Shown: positions 42,590 through 55,008 of the stretch, piece by piece
How positions within the stretch are numbered: position 1 is the first letter of the stretch
How the letters are laid out: each line of letters opens with the position of its first letter
NCBI GenBank assembly: GCA_905221605.1
Contig: CAJNDS010002594.1
Span: 267,798 to 331,797, forward strand
DNA from: Symbiodinium natans
Lineage: Eukaryota; Sar; Dinophyceae; Suessiales; Symbiodiniaceae
Direction: 5' to 3'
Length of the DNA: 64,000 nt
Translations under genes and position numbers: made by a program
Notes under the pieces: model-generated
The model's database searches: none
Seen by the model: the letters and a program-made list of their open reading frames with translations, nothing else
Told to the model about the DNA's origin: nothing

Positions 42590-43560
42590 TTCCCCAGCAC
42601 CACCCTTAGTGCCATGGCTAAGTGACTCACATACCATCACCTGTTGGCAAGCATGCCATTATTGTATTCATGCGTGTCCCTTTCACACGTGCTACATTAA
42701 TAAAGCTCATTGCTTATATCAAAAAGCAAGGAATGCAATGACACGCGCTTTTCATGTCATTTACGGGCTTTTGGGGGCTCTCTTTGTATTCTCTTTTCAT
42801 GCGCACCTTAAACACAATGATCTTCTTTCAGCTCATCTCAGCAGATGCAAGTGAATGAAATGGACGTGTGATCTGTGCATTCGCGAAAGAAAGAAGATAA
42901 TAGGGTGCACAAAGAATACTTTTGAGGCACTTTTTACACTATTTTATTTCACGTTAACCGCGCAAAACAGGTCTTTGCACGCGCGGGTGAAAAGAAGTGT
43001 AGTTCGCGGGCTTATTATTGATCTTTACTGTGTGCCTGCGAGTGAATATAGTAATCTTATTCATGCGCCCTAACTTTCTATTCTTCTTGGGGCGCGGACA
43101 AAGTCTTTTTCTTTTCACTCGTTCGTTTCACTCACTTCATAGCAATAAACCGGGCTGAACACCACAAAACCCGTGTTAAATGCACTAGTTTGTAAACTAG
43201 TGCACGAACTTAGTACATTTTCATGGGGTTCTTCGCGTCCACCAGCGGTAACAGTATTGTTGACCCAGAGGAAAAGGGACGTACACAGACCCGGGCTGAA
43301 ACAGGGTATTCTCGAAGAATTATAAGAGCCCGGGACCAATATGCGCAGGCATATCCTACAGCGAAGTGACTGGCACAACCAGCGTTGCCTTCACCGAACT
43401 GAATCAATGTGCACGCACATTTTGTTTACCCGAACTAAATGTCTTGGTTTTTGGTGTTGTCTTGGTGATTGTGATTTTTCTTTGGGCGGGTCTGGTAGAG
43501 TTTTTGGTTGCAATCCTTGTGGGAGAGTTTGGTGGAGAGTTTGTTAGGTTTGGTGGTTTT
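42590..43560. other. No gene recognised
   Basis: AT-richer unique sequence with stops in all frames. A plus-strand open stretch near 43430-43560 is a hydrophobic Val/Leu/Phe run without recognisable context. Confidence 0.5.
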
Positions 43561-43574
43561 TTGACCCCAGCAAT

Positions 43575-44070
43575 CTACTCTGTTCGACTTCGCAAACCAC
43601 CGTTTGGTCATGCTAAGGTGGCAGCTCTTCAAACGCAAGTTCAGACACAGGCGGGTCTTCTAGAGCGGAGAGTCCGCTTTCAGTTCTTGGTGCATCTCAA
43701 GTTGAGCCACTGACGTCGCATGGCCTAGAGTCTCAGAAGAGCTGTCGGGACACGATGCCGGAAGTCGAGACGGGGTAGGTTTTTGCTTTGAGCATGCTTC
43801 GAGCAAGATGTCTGCCAGGACTTGTCGGGGATAAGCACCGGGAGAACTTCACGGTCACTCGAAACCATTTCCTGCGCCAACTGTGGAAATGTCTACATGC
43901 CGCTTGGCTGGTGCCAATGGTGTGTTGGTGACAAAATGTAAGTTTTGGCAGCCATTGCCTCCTTTTGGTAGGTCGGACTCCCACTTCTGCCGGAAATGTG
44001 GCTTGCCAAGACCTGGTCACTCGACGGACCTCCAGGCTCTGAGAGCCCGTCAACTTGAGTCGGGTTGTTC
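43575..44070 (+). CDS. Exons of a zinc-ribbon protein (CANCGNVYMP ... FCRKCG)
   Basis: Two zinc half-sites are split by an apparent intron. The first island (~43868-43905) reads SCANCGNVYMP. It is followed by a GTGCCAATGG-type donor, in-frame stops, and TTGGTAG at ~43965-43973. The second (~43973-44060) reads SDSHFCRKCGLPRPG and runs on for some 20 residues. Joined, they give Cys-x2-Cys, GNVYMP, and Cys-x2-Cys, a pattern I recall as common in dinoflagellate proteins of unknown role. An upstream island at ~43580-43680 (KPPFGHAKVAALQTQVQTQ) may be a coiled-coil exon of the same gene. Start and end were not found. Confidence 0.5.
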
Positions 44071-47000
44071 ACAGATGGGGATGATGGGGCTTAGATGGTT
44101 TTTGCATGCAGCATTCGTAGCACGCATCGAAGAGCACACTGGCATATGTGGCTTTCTGCATTCTGCACACCAGAAAGTAAAGATCGACCAGTGGATTCAC
44201 GCGGTTGCGAAAGAAACTTGCAGCAGATCATGAGATGCATGATGCATTGAGCTGCATTGCATTCATTGCTACGTCTGCCCTGGTAAGCACTTCCGGATTT
44301 AAATGAAGCAACGTGTGACAAAGTGACAAGCTGCCGCAGGGCAGACTGCTTTCCGCGCAAGGAATTTCTCAACCAAAAGAGGTGCTCTTGGCTCCGCGGC
44401 TGTAGCAGCTTAAAAGCTGGCACACTGCTGGGGGAACAAGCCGTCCAGACTTCACGTGTAGTTCCAGCGATGTGGGTCCCCGCCATAAAGCCTGCTGAGA
44501 CAGGGAAGGTGTGTCAAGCAACATGCGCACAGCTCCTTTCCCAAAGGATCAACGAGTGATTGCTGGAAAGCTCTTCTTTGTGTGGGCTGCGTATGGAATC
44601 TTGCTCATCAGCGAGCTATCGTCTTTCCATGTCTTTCCAGTCTTGGCGGTCTTCCGAAACAGCAGTGCCTACACAGCACTGGCGTGATCACATCTGCAAC
44701 ATTTGAATTCTGGTTTGCCCGAGGCTTGGAAGCCACCAAATTGAAGAGTTTTGACGGTTTCTTGGAGTCGGTTTGCATTCAAGATTCGGTAGCCCTTCCG
44801 AACTGTTAAGCGTTCTTATGCCACTTCAACGAATCAACGAAAGTTCTGCACTCTTTGGTGACAGCTTCTGAGCACTCGAGCCTTCCAGTCAGGAAGAGTC
44901 ACGGGGAAAACTTTCAGATGCCAGAGGCGCAACCAGGTCTCTTTGCTACTCCTTCGGTGCAGAACTGGGAGAGGTCCAAAGGAGTGGCTATCTTCTTGAC
45001 CATTATAATCGCCGAACCAGGACACAAGGACACTTGTCTGAAATGTACGCAGGAGACATGTGACACCTCCAGAAAGCAGCAGACATGTTGGCCGTGTTTC
45101 GTGGAATAGTTCTGGATTCGTTCCGCGCGTGCGCGGCACAGAAACACGACATTTGCACAATCCGTGCCTGCAAGCAAACTCTCATTCTTGAATATGCATC
45201 GGGCAGAAGATTGCAGAATCATTCGCGTGAGCTCACACCCGATCAAGATCACAGGACATACGGCTCTGCTCGCAAATGTTGAGGACTCGTTCTGCAGGGG
45301 ACCTGAAACTTCCCACGGAATCTGGTGACAATGCCAACCTTAAGCGAATAAAGCTTTGCAATCAGGCGAGATGGTCAATAACCTTCAGAAACGAGCAGCC
45401 GTGTTAGCTGTGCCGTGCGTAAGACTTCACGTCCCTCGCTCCAAGGTTTTTTCTGCAACATTTTTGAATTCTTCATTACAGAGAAGATGTTACGCATGTT
45501 TTCACTTGTGTCCCGCGTGGACTCGCACGGAAACAAGGACATTTTGTGTTGGATTTTGTTTGTCACGTTTTCTTCTTGTGTAGTAGGTTAAACTGGGGCT
45601 ATTTTGGTTTTTTCTTGGCTGGCGAAGACACAGTCCTTTGTCGAAACTCAATTGGAGAAGCACTCGCAGCTGGATGCGCCTTCATCACTTCAGCTTGATA
45701 TTCCGAGTTCTCGCAGAAAATACCAAAGGCTGAAAACCCCAATGACCCAGACAGACACTCGATTTGAATTGACAAGCCAGATTCTTTATTTCCCGTGGTT
45801 TCATTTTGTTTCTTCTTGGAAATCACGACCTGCTTGTACAACGTGTTTGAAGACGTTCTTTTTGAAATGCTTGATGAGCGTTTGGCAGGCTTCCCTGCTT
45901 CTGCAGCGAACTTCCACAGTCGGAAACGGGAAGCGAACGGTTTTCAGCTTGGCCCGGTCTGATTCTATTCATTACGTTTGGGTCTTGGTTGGTAGAATCT
46001 GACAGACAGAACTTCCATCATAGTTACCCTCAATGTCTACTAACTAAATTTAACACAACAACCTGAGAGAGCATGAAAGTGCTGCAACATCCCGACCAAG
46101 CCTGCAGAGACAGCCACATGGTTTACGAAGTTGGCAGAACAAAATTCGAGGATCACGCGCGGTGGTCATAGAAGCTGCACCTGGAATCACAGGTCGAGCC
46201 TTTGGCAGCATGCGGCACTATCCCGACGCAATCCACACTGTGCCTTTGCAGCAACGAACAACATCTGTGTTGTTTTTTTCGAATTTTGAATGAAATACCT
46301 GGCTAGGATGACGCAGCCGCTGCCTTTCTCGTGATCGCCTTATTCAGAATTGCTTGCTGTCGGATTGCAAACGCTGGATCTGGCTGGGCTCCATGAGGCA
46401 CTGAGTGCCTGCGCGCAGACGGCCAAACCTTGAGCGCGACTTGCTCGTAAGTGCCACGTCCCGTTGCTCAAAGGTGAACCCAAGCTGCCCAAGTTGTTGT
46501 GCTTGGGTGCTGCTTCGGGTCAGCTACGGCTTGTGGATGTTAGTGGTTTGTGTGCAACATGTCTTTGGTACCGCCTCAAGGCAGCGCTTAGAACATCTTA
46601 GAACACTCTCCACTGGAGTTGAGTATGACAGCTTAGCTTCCACATGCTAGGCTGTGAGCATGCCTTTAAGGTCTTTGTGACCGGTAAGTGGTAGCCTGCG
46701 ATGGACAAGCCAGGGCTCAGGAGGACCGATTTTCAGGCTGTTCGGGCCATTGTGATTTTCACCTTGCTAATGTCCGTATATTCTCATGTGACGCCTTCTA
46801 TGGTGGCACAAAACCGCAGGTGCCCATGCTGGCCTCAAGAAGTCAGCAGCACGTAAGAAAACTCGACCAGCTGAACATCTGCGGATCCGTTAATTGACTT
46901 GAAGATCCATGTGTCACCCTGTAATTGGTGCAGCTTGTAGACAGGGCTTGAGTCTACCGGACGCTGTATTCACATGGAATCTTCAGAGGCGGCTTGTATT

Positions 47001-49240
47001 CGTAAAACGAAGGTGCGCTATGATGTGATGTTTCCGTTCACCCTTGGCTTGCACAGCAGTGGTGCAACGGGCAGCATCAGCCTTGCAGCTCCAAGCGCAC
47101 AGGAGCCACCCCACGGAATCGTGCAACTACACCACGCACAAGTGTCAGCCTGTCGGTCCACAATGACACGAGCACGACGAGCACGACGAGATGGTTGATT
47201 GGTTGCCTGTTCATGGCTTGCATTCACAGTGATCGAATCTTCCTCCCTCTTCTAGCTGCCGCCAGCACTTTTCGATGCGGAAAGGCCCTCGCATGCAAGG
47301 GCGGCTGGACCCATGCGTTGTCGGCGCCGTGCCGTGAGCGGTGCGGCAAGACGAACACTTCAACGCCTTGCCTTGGTCCGGCATTCAGCGGCTCGTGAAG
47401 ATGTTGAAGACCTGTTGGCGCGTGGGGGTGGGCTTCCCCGTTATGGGCACTTTAGTGCAGGAAACGCGCGGCCCCCAAAACTGTATCGATCCCAAACAGG
47501 AGCCAAAACTGTCACGGAAAATCACCTGGTCCGAAGCTGCGTGCCAAATATAAGAGGTCATGCTGCACACCCAGAGCACACCCCCTGAGCCCTTGAGTGC
47601 TTGCACTTTCGTCCAAGTCCTCACCTTCAAGCCCCAACCCCGGCAAGATCCCGCAAGACCCCACGAGATCCCACAAGATCCCACAATAGATCCTACTTGA
47701 AAGCCTCTCTGACTTTTTGGTGCCGTGTTTGGCGAGAGCCATGGAAGCGGCGGCGGCGCCGGCGCCGGCGCCGGTGCCGGCGCCGGCGGGAGCGCCGGCG
47801 CCGTCAAGCCCAGAGCGCTCCACGCCAACGCCGAGGTGCCGCTTTTCTCTTTGAAGCCCTGCTGCGCTATCTTATCTCTTTCTTCGTAAGCTTTGTAAGC
47901 ATATCTCTTCTGTCTTTTGTTCTCATAATGAGAGAAGCCGCTCACCAGGCTTGTGAAAGTCGAGCCGGCCACCAAAGATGAGGTGGGCATCTTACTGGCA
48001 ATGTCAGTGACATGCAGCTGTGTGCTTGACGCGGCTCATGCGATTGATATATTATATATAGCATCAAAACCTTGAAAGTGTAGTATCCGGTCGCAGATTT
48101 GTGGCACCGCGCCGCAAGAAAGTGTCATTGCAAGTCCCAAACTTTCTAGCTCTAAGTTGCCTGGATTTCCGACAAAGCAAGCCAGCACTTGCGGCAATTC
48201 TGAAAGCCCTAAAGCTTAAAGAGATAAATCCGACCGCCATAAAAAAGGGCCACGTTGAATGATGTACTCGCCCACTGTGGAAGCCCGTAACAGAATCCCC
48301 AAGCCTGCAGTCCGCAGCAATGCAGCAGTGTTGACGAAAGACCGATGTCCCCAGGTCGAGAACTTCATCTCTGCAAACAGTCTGTCCGGGCAAGTTTGGT
48401 CGCGGGGTACAGGAGTAGAACAGATGTCTAGCAGATGTCAAGCAGTCTGCCAGATAGATGGATTGAAGACAGCGCGGCTCTGGAGCTTCGGAATATGCCG
48501 CCCGAGGTCTGCAACCGTTGGGCTGTCGTGTAGAGCTCTGAAATTCAACCTTCTGCTTCACGCTCATGTGCCCAGGACCAGAGACGAGTAATCAACGGCG
48601 GCACGCTAGTCGTTGCCCAAGGGGCGTGAGCAAATGTGAGCAACATTATAACAACAACTGACTGCAAGCTTGGAGATTGTCATTTGCCTCACTTTGGCGA
48701 CCTGTTGTGGTTGCCTGAGGTGAGCTGTCGTGATGCTGTGGGGGTCATGAGGTCTCGGGTTCGGCAGGCCGTGTGTGAATGGTTTATTGTGATAGCAGTC
48801 AGTGTGTCTGAGTGGTTTTTGATGTGCAGCTTCGGCGCAAAACTCTGAACAGTGGCTTGAGGCAAGAGAAAAGGAGGCAATTCTGTCAGCTGAAGCCTCA
48901 GATGTTGCGAAGGGTCACGGTGTGAAGATGTCTGCAGCTTGACCGCATGCCTGCATCTCTGGTTAAGAGCATCCCAAGCCAAGAGCCACGGCACCGCAAG
49001 CAGGGTGCTGGCAGTTGCGACACAAAGTCACCCGTACGGAGCATGTGAACTTGCACCGCGACCACAACAAACATCCAGGAATCTTCAATCTTGGCTGCAC
49101 TGATGTTCAGGGCGCCCATCTGGCTGAGAATGCCACAGTTCGAGCCTGAGAAAGTTCCAGTTTTCCGGAATGAAGTCAGGGGCCCGAAGGACTAGGTTCC
49201 GCTGCAGTCACGCAGTAGTAAATCACGAGACGTATTGAGA
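44071..49240. other. Unresolved interval
   Basis: Five kilobases without a recognised domain. Possible small exons are too weak to call individually. One lies at ~46819-46875 on plus (after CCGCAG, reading VPMLASRSQQHVRKLDQL) and another at ~48680-48790 on plus (HLPHFGDLLWLPEVSCRDAV). A GCCGGC-type minisatellite lies at 47744-47812. These may belong to one intron-rich gene with small exons. Confidence 0.4.
47744..47812. repeat. GCCGGC minisatellite
   Basis: GGCGCCGGCGCCGGTGCC-type units of 6 nt. Similar in sequence to the run at 20889-20950. Confidence 0.85.
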
Positions 49241-49249
49241 GATTGAGGG

Positions 49250-50730
49250 TATTCCTTTGAATCCCCCCATGCATTGGACATGGCGCTCTCTTGTTCTGAA
49301 TTATCCGAATCCGTTGGGGTGGGTGGGGGGGCATGCGATGTTGGAGTTGGCTGTGCAGGGCGTCAGCCTTTCGCTTGGTCTAGTCTGGGGCAGGCGACTT
49401 TCAGGGCAAAGGCAGGTGTTCGATTGTTATTGTCACAGGGTATTGTTGACCACTATCGAGCTCCAGGATTTCAACAGACAAGAGCAGAAGCAGTATCAGG
49501 AGCAGGAAGCCACAAATGCTAGCTAGACCTTGGCCACTCAATCGAACCCCGCAGTTTGAAGTGGACTTTCTCCTGGGTCTACTACTTCACCAGTATGTGC
49601 ACTGTTTCACGAGGCCTCGTCTGGACGCCTGTCCAGGCCAGCCAGCAAGGATGAGGTTGAGGCGAGATGCCGCCTCGAAGGATTCAGCGCGGAAGCTGGC
49701 GATGGCCCTTTGATGCACTGTGCCAGTTTGCCTGTTGGTGTTGTGGTGTTGTGCAGGCTTTCATCGCCGCCAACCGGAGATGGATGACCCCAGAGGCATT
49801 GCAGTGCAAATGGAGGATAAAAGGGAGGTATGGCAGTACACTCAGTAAATGGCAATACATTGGCCAAGCGTGGCCAGCAACGGCGAATTTGCGGTTGAGC
49901 AGTTCTCTGCTTGTTGTGTCTGTCTGAACACACTTTGAACATCAGCAACGTTTTTCATAGGGCTTAAAACTGAGGAAAACAGCTCAACTTCTCTGCGAGT
50001 TGCACTGTTGTGCTGTGCTCTGTTGCTGTTCTGTGTAAGTCCTGTGCTGTGACCTGTTGCAGTCAGAAGAGATCCTGAAGCTGATGAACCCACATGATCA
50101 GAAGCGGGTCATCTCTGCAGGGACCCAGTTCAGTGAAAGTTGAGTCTTTGCCGGTACATGTTGTAAGTTTTTCAAAATGCGTGAGGACACTATCTGGCTG
50201 CCGAGATCCTGTTGCCGTGCTGCAGACACGGGCGAAAAGGGCTCGAGAAATGGAGGCAAGGAGATGCGGCTTCCCGCGTAGAACACGATTCAGTTTTGGT
50301 GGACAATACGCGCAGATTGAGTTCGAGCTCATTGCCAGTGGCAAGAAGGTCGAGCCCCCAAAGGCCCAACCGAGGGAGAGTTGGAGCGCCAAGCACGCCT
50401 TCTTGTCGAGTTCTTGTGAAACATGTGTCAGAATGCCCAGCAAGCTCCACAGAGTCCCACTACGCCTTTCAGCACTGCACCCTGACCGCACCTGCACAGC
50501 CCGCTGCGGAAACGATGCCGATGCCCGTCTTCAGTGCGGAGGCTGCGCACGCTTTCATCCATGCAGCCCCACAGGCACGGGGCAAACCACACAGCGATGT
50601 GATGCACTCATCCCAGCTCTCGATACGCCCTGCACCGTTCTATAGCTGTAAGCCGACTCTGATGCCTGCAGGAAGTTCGGTCAGAGAACTCTCGCTTTGC
50701 ACCTCCGCCGGAAACAGACCCGGATAGTTT
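49250..50730 (+). CDS. Possible exons of an unidentified plus-strand gene
   Basis: Several islands look coding and are bounded by AG: ~49460-49520 (FNRQEQKQYQEQEATNAS), ~49760-49830 (AFIAANRRWMTPEALQCKW), ~50063-50135 (EEILKLMNPHDQKRVISAG) and ~50224-50275 (QTRAKRAREMEARRC). A Cys-rich stretch follows at ~50500-50580 (CGNDADARLQCGGCARF). Short helical and basic exons separated by 150-250 nt match the exon size of other genes here. No family is recognised, and the islands may not all belong together. Confidence 0.3.
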
Positions 50731-51175
50731 CGTCACGGAAGAGCTGGAGGGTCCATTGACCGGAGAGGCTGGCAAGAGATGGTTTGCTTGATTTGTATCG
50801 TCCGCTTTCACCTTGTCTTTCCTGCGCCAATGAGAGGTCAAAGGCATCGGCGGCGTCATCGAGATGTTGCGTGCCATGGCAGCATGCGACACGAGGTTCT
50901 CACGTGGACAACTATCATTGGCCTGAGATAGCCTGAGGTGCCAAGTATGGCTGCTCAAAAGGACAGCGGCTGCGAGTCATAGGTGCGAGACTGAGAATTC
51001 GATGAAGCCGGCTTGCGACTTTCTGATGTGTAATGGACTGAGCTTGACCGCCTTGCGGCGATACCGGGAAAGCACCTTTCAATCTGACAGCCGTCAAGTC
51101 TGCTGCACTGCCCCTGATGTGGGGTCTTAGAGAGGGGCCCCCAGAAGGGACCCTTAATCTTATTCCCCTATATAA

Positions 51176-51180
51176 CCACA
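51176..51180. other. Target-site duplication, left copy
   Basis: CCACA directly before the 5' LTR. It is repeated at 58976-58980 directly after the 3' LTR. Five base pairs is the normal duplication for Ty1/copia integrases. Confidence 0.9.
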
Positions 51181-51266
51181 TGTTAAAGCAGCACCGTCTC
51201 TCGAGGGCGCCCTTTGAGGTAAAAGTTAGCCGCCACGCTTGCGCCACGCTGTTGGCTTGCTTTTGA
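51181..51266 (+). repeat. 5' LTR of Ty1/copia element (86 bp)
   Basis: It runs from TGTTAAAGCAGCACC to GCTTGCTTTTGA. It matches the 3' LTR at 85 of 86 aligned positions (one T/C difference at the GTTGGC/GCTGGC site) but lacks a 29-nt segment after GCAGCACC. The ends form an imperfect inverted pair (TGTTAAAGCA against TCAAAAGCA). Very short for an LTR of a coding element. Confidence 0.9.
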
Positions 51267-51281
51267 TGGTGAGCGGAGCCC
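51267..51281 (+). other. Primer-binding site
   Basis: TGGTGAGCGGAGCCC starts at the base after the 5' LTR. TGG is the complement of the tRNA 3' CCA, so this is the expected minus-strand primer site. The matching tRNA was not identified. Confidence 0.7.
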
Positions 51282-51401
51282 TGCCGCCGCCGTGCTGCAG
51301 CGCTTGAGCCCTGCACTTTCTGCCGCCGCTACCACGGTCGCATCCTTTTCTCCGCTTTTGGCCCGCGCCACCTCGGTTACCGGCCTGTTTTCTCCAACGT
51401 C

Positions 51402-53716
51402 ATGTCCTACCTGAAGCTGGACGTTGACCGCTACGGTGTCCCCCAGTACGCCGGCGAGCCGGAGCTCTACGAGGAGTACGCGGAAAGGGCTTGGGATCTG
51501 TTCTTTGGCCGAGCTGGAAATGATAGCACCCAAGCTGCCACTCCGATTCACCTCCGCTCTGGATTGACCAATGCGCGTACGAGGCCGTGCGGAAGCTGGA
51601 TCACAGCTCCCTGATCACGAAGGGCACTGATGGAGTTCCCAACGACAAGGGGATGAAGTTGCTGCTGCAGACCCTGAAGGACAACATCGCCCAGGAAGCC
51701 CCGGTGAAAACCAACGAGCTGTTCTTCACGGCGTTCTATTCTCCGGGAATTTGGCGTGGTCAGAACGAGAGCATGCAGCAATACATTGTCCGTCGGGAAC
51801 AAGACTTTAAGCGACTGGAAGAAGTGCTCAGTGGAGGCAAGGTCCCCGAACACCTTCGCGCGATGATGTTGCTGACCTTCGGTGGCCTTGATCGCCGAGA
51901 ACAGCTTAGTGTCCTCAGCTCCACTGGAAACGAGTACAACCTGGACAAGATCAGCAAGGCACTTCGGATCCAATACCCAACCTGTTCGGGGAAACCTGTC
52001 TTCCGAAAGGACTACCTTGGTTGTGGCAGAGCTGCTGGAAGCCAAGGTCCAGCGCCGTCAGCCAAGTTTAGGCCTCGTCCCCCAAAAGGGAAAGGGAAGA
52101 GTCGCAGCTATGTGCTCGCCGTCGCCGATGGCGAGAACGACGACGTCGATGAAGATGAGGAAGAGCTTGAGGGCGACGAAGCCTATGAGGTCGACGAGTG
52201 CCCGGAAGACACCCTCATCGACTCACTCCTCGCTGACGGCGACCTGGCTGAGGACCAAGAGTTCACGGAAGCCCTCGCGACTGTCATGCAGAAGAAGAAG
52301 GACCACTCAAGTCGGCCGGTGCCTGGCCAGAGCTTCAACTTCAAAGCCAAGGGTGAGATGAGCAGTGACAAGGCCAAGGAGAGCCGCAAGAGCGCGGTTC
52401 GCTTCTTGAAGACCATCACTCCCTGCACAAGCTGCGGACAGAGAGGTCACTGGCAGGGTGATCCCGAGTGCCCAAACAAGAAGCCTAGCAAGGGTTCTGG
52501 CCCAAAGAAGCGAGCGATGCCGAAGAAGAAGGGGTCCCCCTCGTCCTTCTTCGTTCAGTCCGACCTTGCGAGCGTCGATGGCTTTGCGGACGTTGATGCT
52601 GCCGGTGCCACGGTCCTCTTTGCGGCCTCCGACGACCTCCCGAACATCAACTCCCCAACGTTTTCCTTTGGCATGTTCAACAATGGTTTCGAGCTGGCCA
52701 GCGCTGACAGCGAGTCCTTCATGGTTCTTCGCGACACCGACCTGTGCGGGCACAGCTCCTACAATGGAGGTGACGAGAGGAAGTTTTTCAGATCAGCCAA
52801 TGGTCACATGAGAGGCGTCCATTGCAAGGACGATGTTTGTGGTCGTGCCGTCATCTCGGCGCAACGCAAGGAACCCGTGCAGCTGTGGAAGTACTTTGTC
52901 CTCGTGGCGCTCACGACGAAGTGGGGTTCCAAGTCCCGGTCTTGGGAGGTGTGCCAGTCTGTGTCTCGTGCCCGAGACCAAGCTCGTGCAGAAAAGGAGA
53001 AGGAGGCCGAGGTTGAACTTCAACGCCAACATGACCTTCGCGGTGGTTACCCTTCTCCGCTGCCAGTTCCTTTCCTCCGACCGCCCTCCGCCGCTGCATC
53101 GTCTTCCATGGCGCAAGACGACTGGAGCGTCCTTAACGTCGAGCTTGACCAGCACATGAAGCCCCCCAAGGCGAAGATTGTGAGACCGGAGTCCATCAAG
53201 CAACGGGCATGGGTGTATGGAGTCTGCATCGCCTCGGACACTTGCCTGCCGGCATTCCCTGAGTTGGACCAGGAAGACCAAGACATCCTCCAACCCCTGC
53301 CCTCCGACAACGACATGCTTGGAGCCGACACGCCTTTCTGCGGGCGTACTTTCGCAGACGTGGCTTCGTCTGCTGACGGGACCATCTTTTGCTCCTCGAT
53401 CCTCAACTACGCCTTGGCCAACAACCCAATGCAGCCGACGGCGTACCGTTTCAGCTTCTACCTGTACGGTCGTTTGAAGCTGGTGAAGGGCGCAGTCGAC
53501 CGGATGAGCGGCAGCAGTGCCGATGGACAGAAGCGCGTGCGTCGCCCAGGTGATATGGTGACCTCAAGACAAATCCGAGTGCCGGTCAGTATGGACCCGA
53601 ATCGCCTGGACATTGTGACTGAGCAGGACTGCGACGTCATGATGGCGACTTCCAGCTTGGAGAAAGATGCACGAACACGCCGCTCGCCGACGAAGTCGTT
53701 CCCGAGACCTACGTGA
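51402..53716 (+). pseudogene. copia Gag, frameshifted
   Basis: Gag starts at ATG 51402 (MSYLKLDVDRYGVPQYAG). After about 50 codons the reading passes to another phase near 51556 (WIDQCAYEAVRKLDHSSL) and stays open to 53716. The segment FFTAFYSPGIWRGQNESMQQ, then LRAMMLLTFGGLDRREQLS, is the helical capsid-like part. An acidic linker follows (~52130-52230), then one zinc knuckle at ~52425-52472 with Cys-x2-Cys-x4-His-x6-Cys spacing (CTSCGQRGHWQGDPEC), two residues longer than the usual last interval. A Lys-rich tract comes next. A stop at 53716 ends the frame, and the protease begins in a different phase at that point. Confidence 0.8.
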
Positions 53717-54171
53717 CCTCTGAAACCGACCCGCCTGGCCTCGCCATCTTGGACTCTGGCTGCACCAAGACAATGCATGGAGAGGTTTGGGCAGAGCGAT
53801 TCGAGGCTGAGCTGGGCAAGCGCGGCCTTTCCCACCACGCGATTCCAAAGAAGCAGACTTTCAAGGGAGTTGGAGGCCAGACCCAGAGCAGGATCGCCAA
53901 GATATACCCCATCGGCCTTGCCAAAGTTCATGGGGAGATGTGCTCTTCCGAAGCCCCCGGCGCACTCCCACTTCTTCTGTCCCGACCTTTCATGGAGGAG
54001 CTCGGCACGGTGATCGATATTGGCCAGGGTACAGTCTCTTTCAGCGAGCTTGGTGTTCAGAACCTCCCACTTCTTCGAACAGAAAAGGGGCATCTGGCTG
54101 TCAACATTCTTGACTTTGACCCAGAACAGCTCCCCAAGAACGAGGTCTACAGAGAAGCTGAACATGTCTGA
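53713..54171 (+). pseudogene. copia aspartic protease segment
   Basis: It holds AILDSGCTKTMHG, the retropepsin-type active site (Asp-Ser-Gly, here followed by Cys; Ser-Gly-Ala or Ser-Gly-Cys both occur in copia elements). A flap-like region and the second conserved stretch (ALPLLLSRPFMEELG, then GTVIDIGQG) follow. It overlaps the Gag stop in another phase and ends at a TGA at 54171. The sequence continues in a different phase (KLNMSEEDFKWWRRQTP), showing one more frame change. Confidence 0.75.
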
Positions 54172-54396
54172 GGAAGACTTCAAGTGGTGGCGCCGCCAGA
54201 CCCCTGCCGGATGGTCTGTGAAGGACTTCATCGAGTGCCAGGCCAAGCTCGACTATGCCACCGACTACCCCGATGTCCCGGAAGGGTGGAACCCCGACGA
54301 CTTCGACGACTACCGCCTCCGACAGGAAGTGTTAAGAGACGAAGTTGCTGCCTGGGAATATGCAGGCGGACGAGTTCCAGAAGGCCGTGACGCGAC

Positions 54397-55008
54397 GTGA
54401 ACGAGGACGTGCTCTTCTTTGAGACTGAGATTGCCCGACAAGAGCATACCTTCCGCAAGGTGAGCAGCCGAAAGTCGAAGAAATTGTTGGCCATGTCTAC
54501 GTCCCTCGACGGCTATGACTTTCAGCAGCGGCTTGTCTTGGAAGGAAGGGCGAGGATCAGCCACAGGCCCCCCTATGGCAAGATGTGGGTCAAGCAGTTG
54601 TTTGCAGGACAAATGGCGCTCACAGTCCTTTGCGCGTTGGCAGGCATGTGCGCAGGATGTCCGCTTGACGCTTCCTCCTCCGCTTGGGATGCATCCACTG
54701 CAGCCGGTCGTCGCATGGCACAGTATGACTTGAAGGTCGAGGACCCCTACCTCACGGTGATCGCGCAACCTCGTGTCCCTACAGTGGAAGGACGTGAGGA
54801 CGGGCGCAAGGTGCTTCAATTCATCGCCAAGACCGTTGTCGACCGGATCAACCAGAAAAGACATGTCCTTGTGGAGCAGCCGAGGGAGTCCCAGTGGCTC
54901 CAGCAACCCGAGCTCAAGGAAGTGGCTTCCCTCATCGACCGCGGCGATCTCCTTGCCATTCACGTGAACGGCTGTCAGCTTGGCTACTTTGACAAGGAGA
55001 CGCGCTGA
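54397..55008 (+). pseudogene. Methyltransferase-like insert between protease and integrase
   Basis: The frame reads WVKQLFAGQMALTVLCALAG, then AQYDLKVEDPYLTVIAQP, and later RKVLQFIAKTVVDRI, RHVLVEQPRESQWLQQP, and DLLAIHVNGCQLGYFDKE. An F-A-G motif after a short strand, and an acidic turn before D-P-x-L-x-V-I-x-x-P, are in the positions of motif I and the strand before the catalytic Pro-Cys loop of C5-cytosine methyltransferases. The Pro-Cys itself is missing here: the sequence jumps from AQP to RVPTVEG, which looks like an in-frame loss. The link to methyltransferases is my inference from motif order. Cytosine methyltransferases inside dinoflagellate retrotransposons have been reported, to my recollection. 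Confidence 0.45.
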
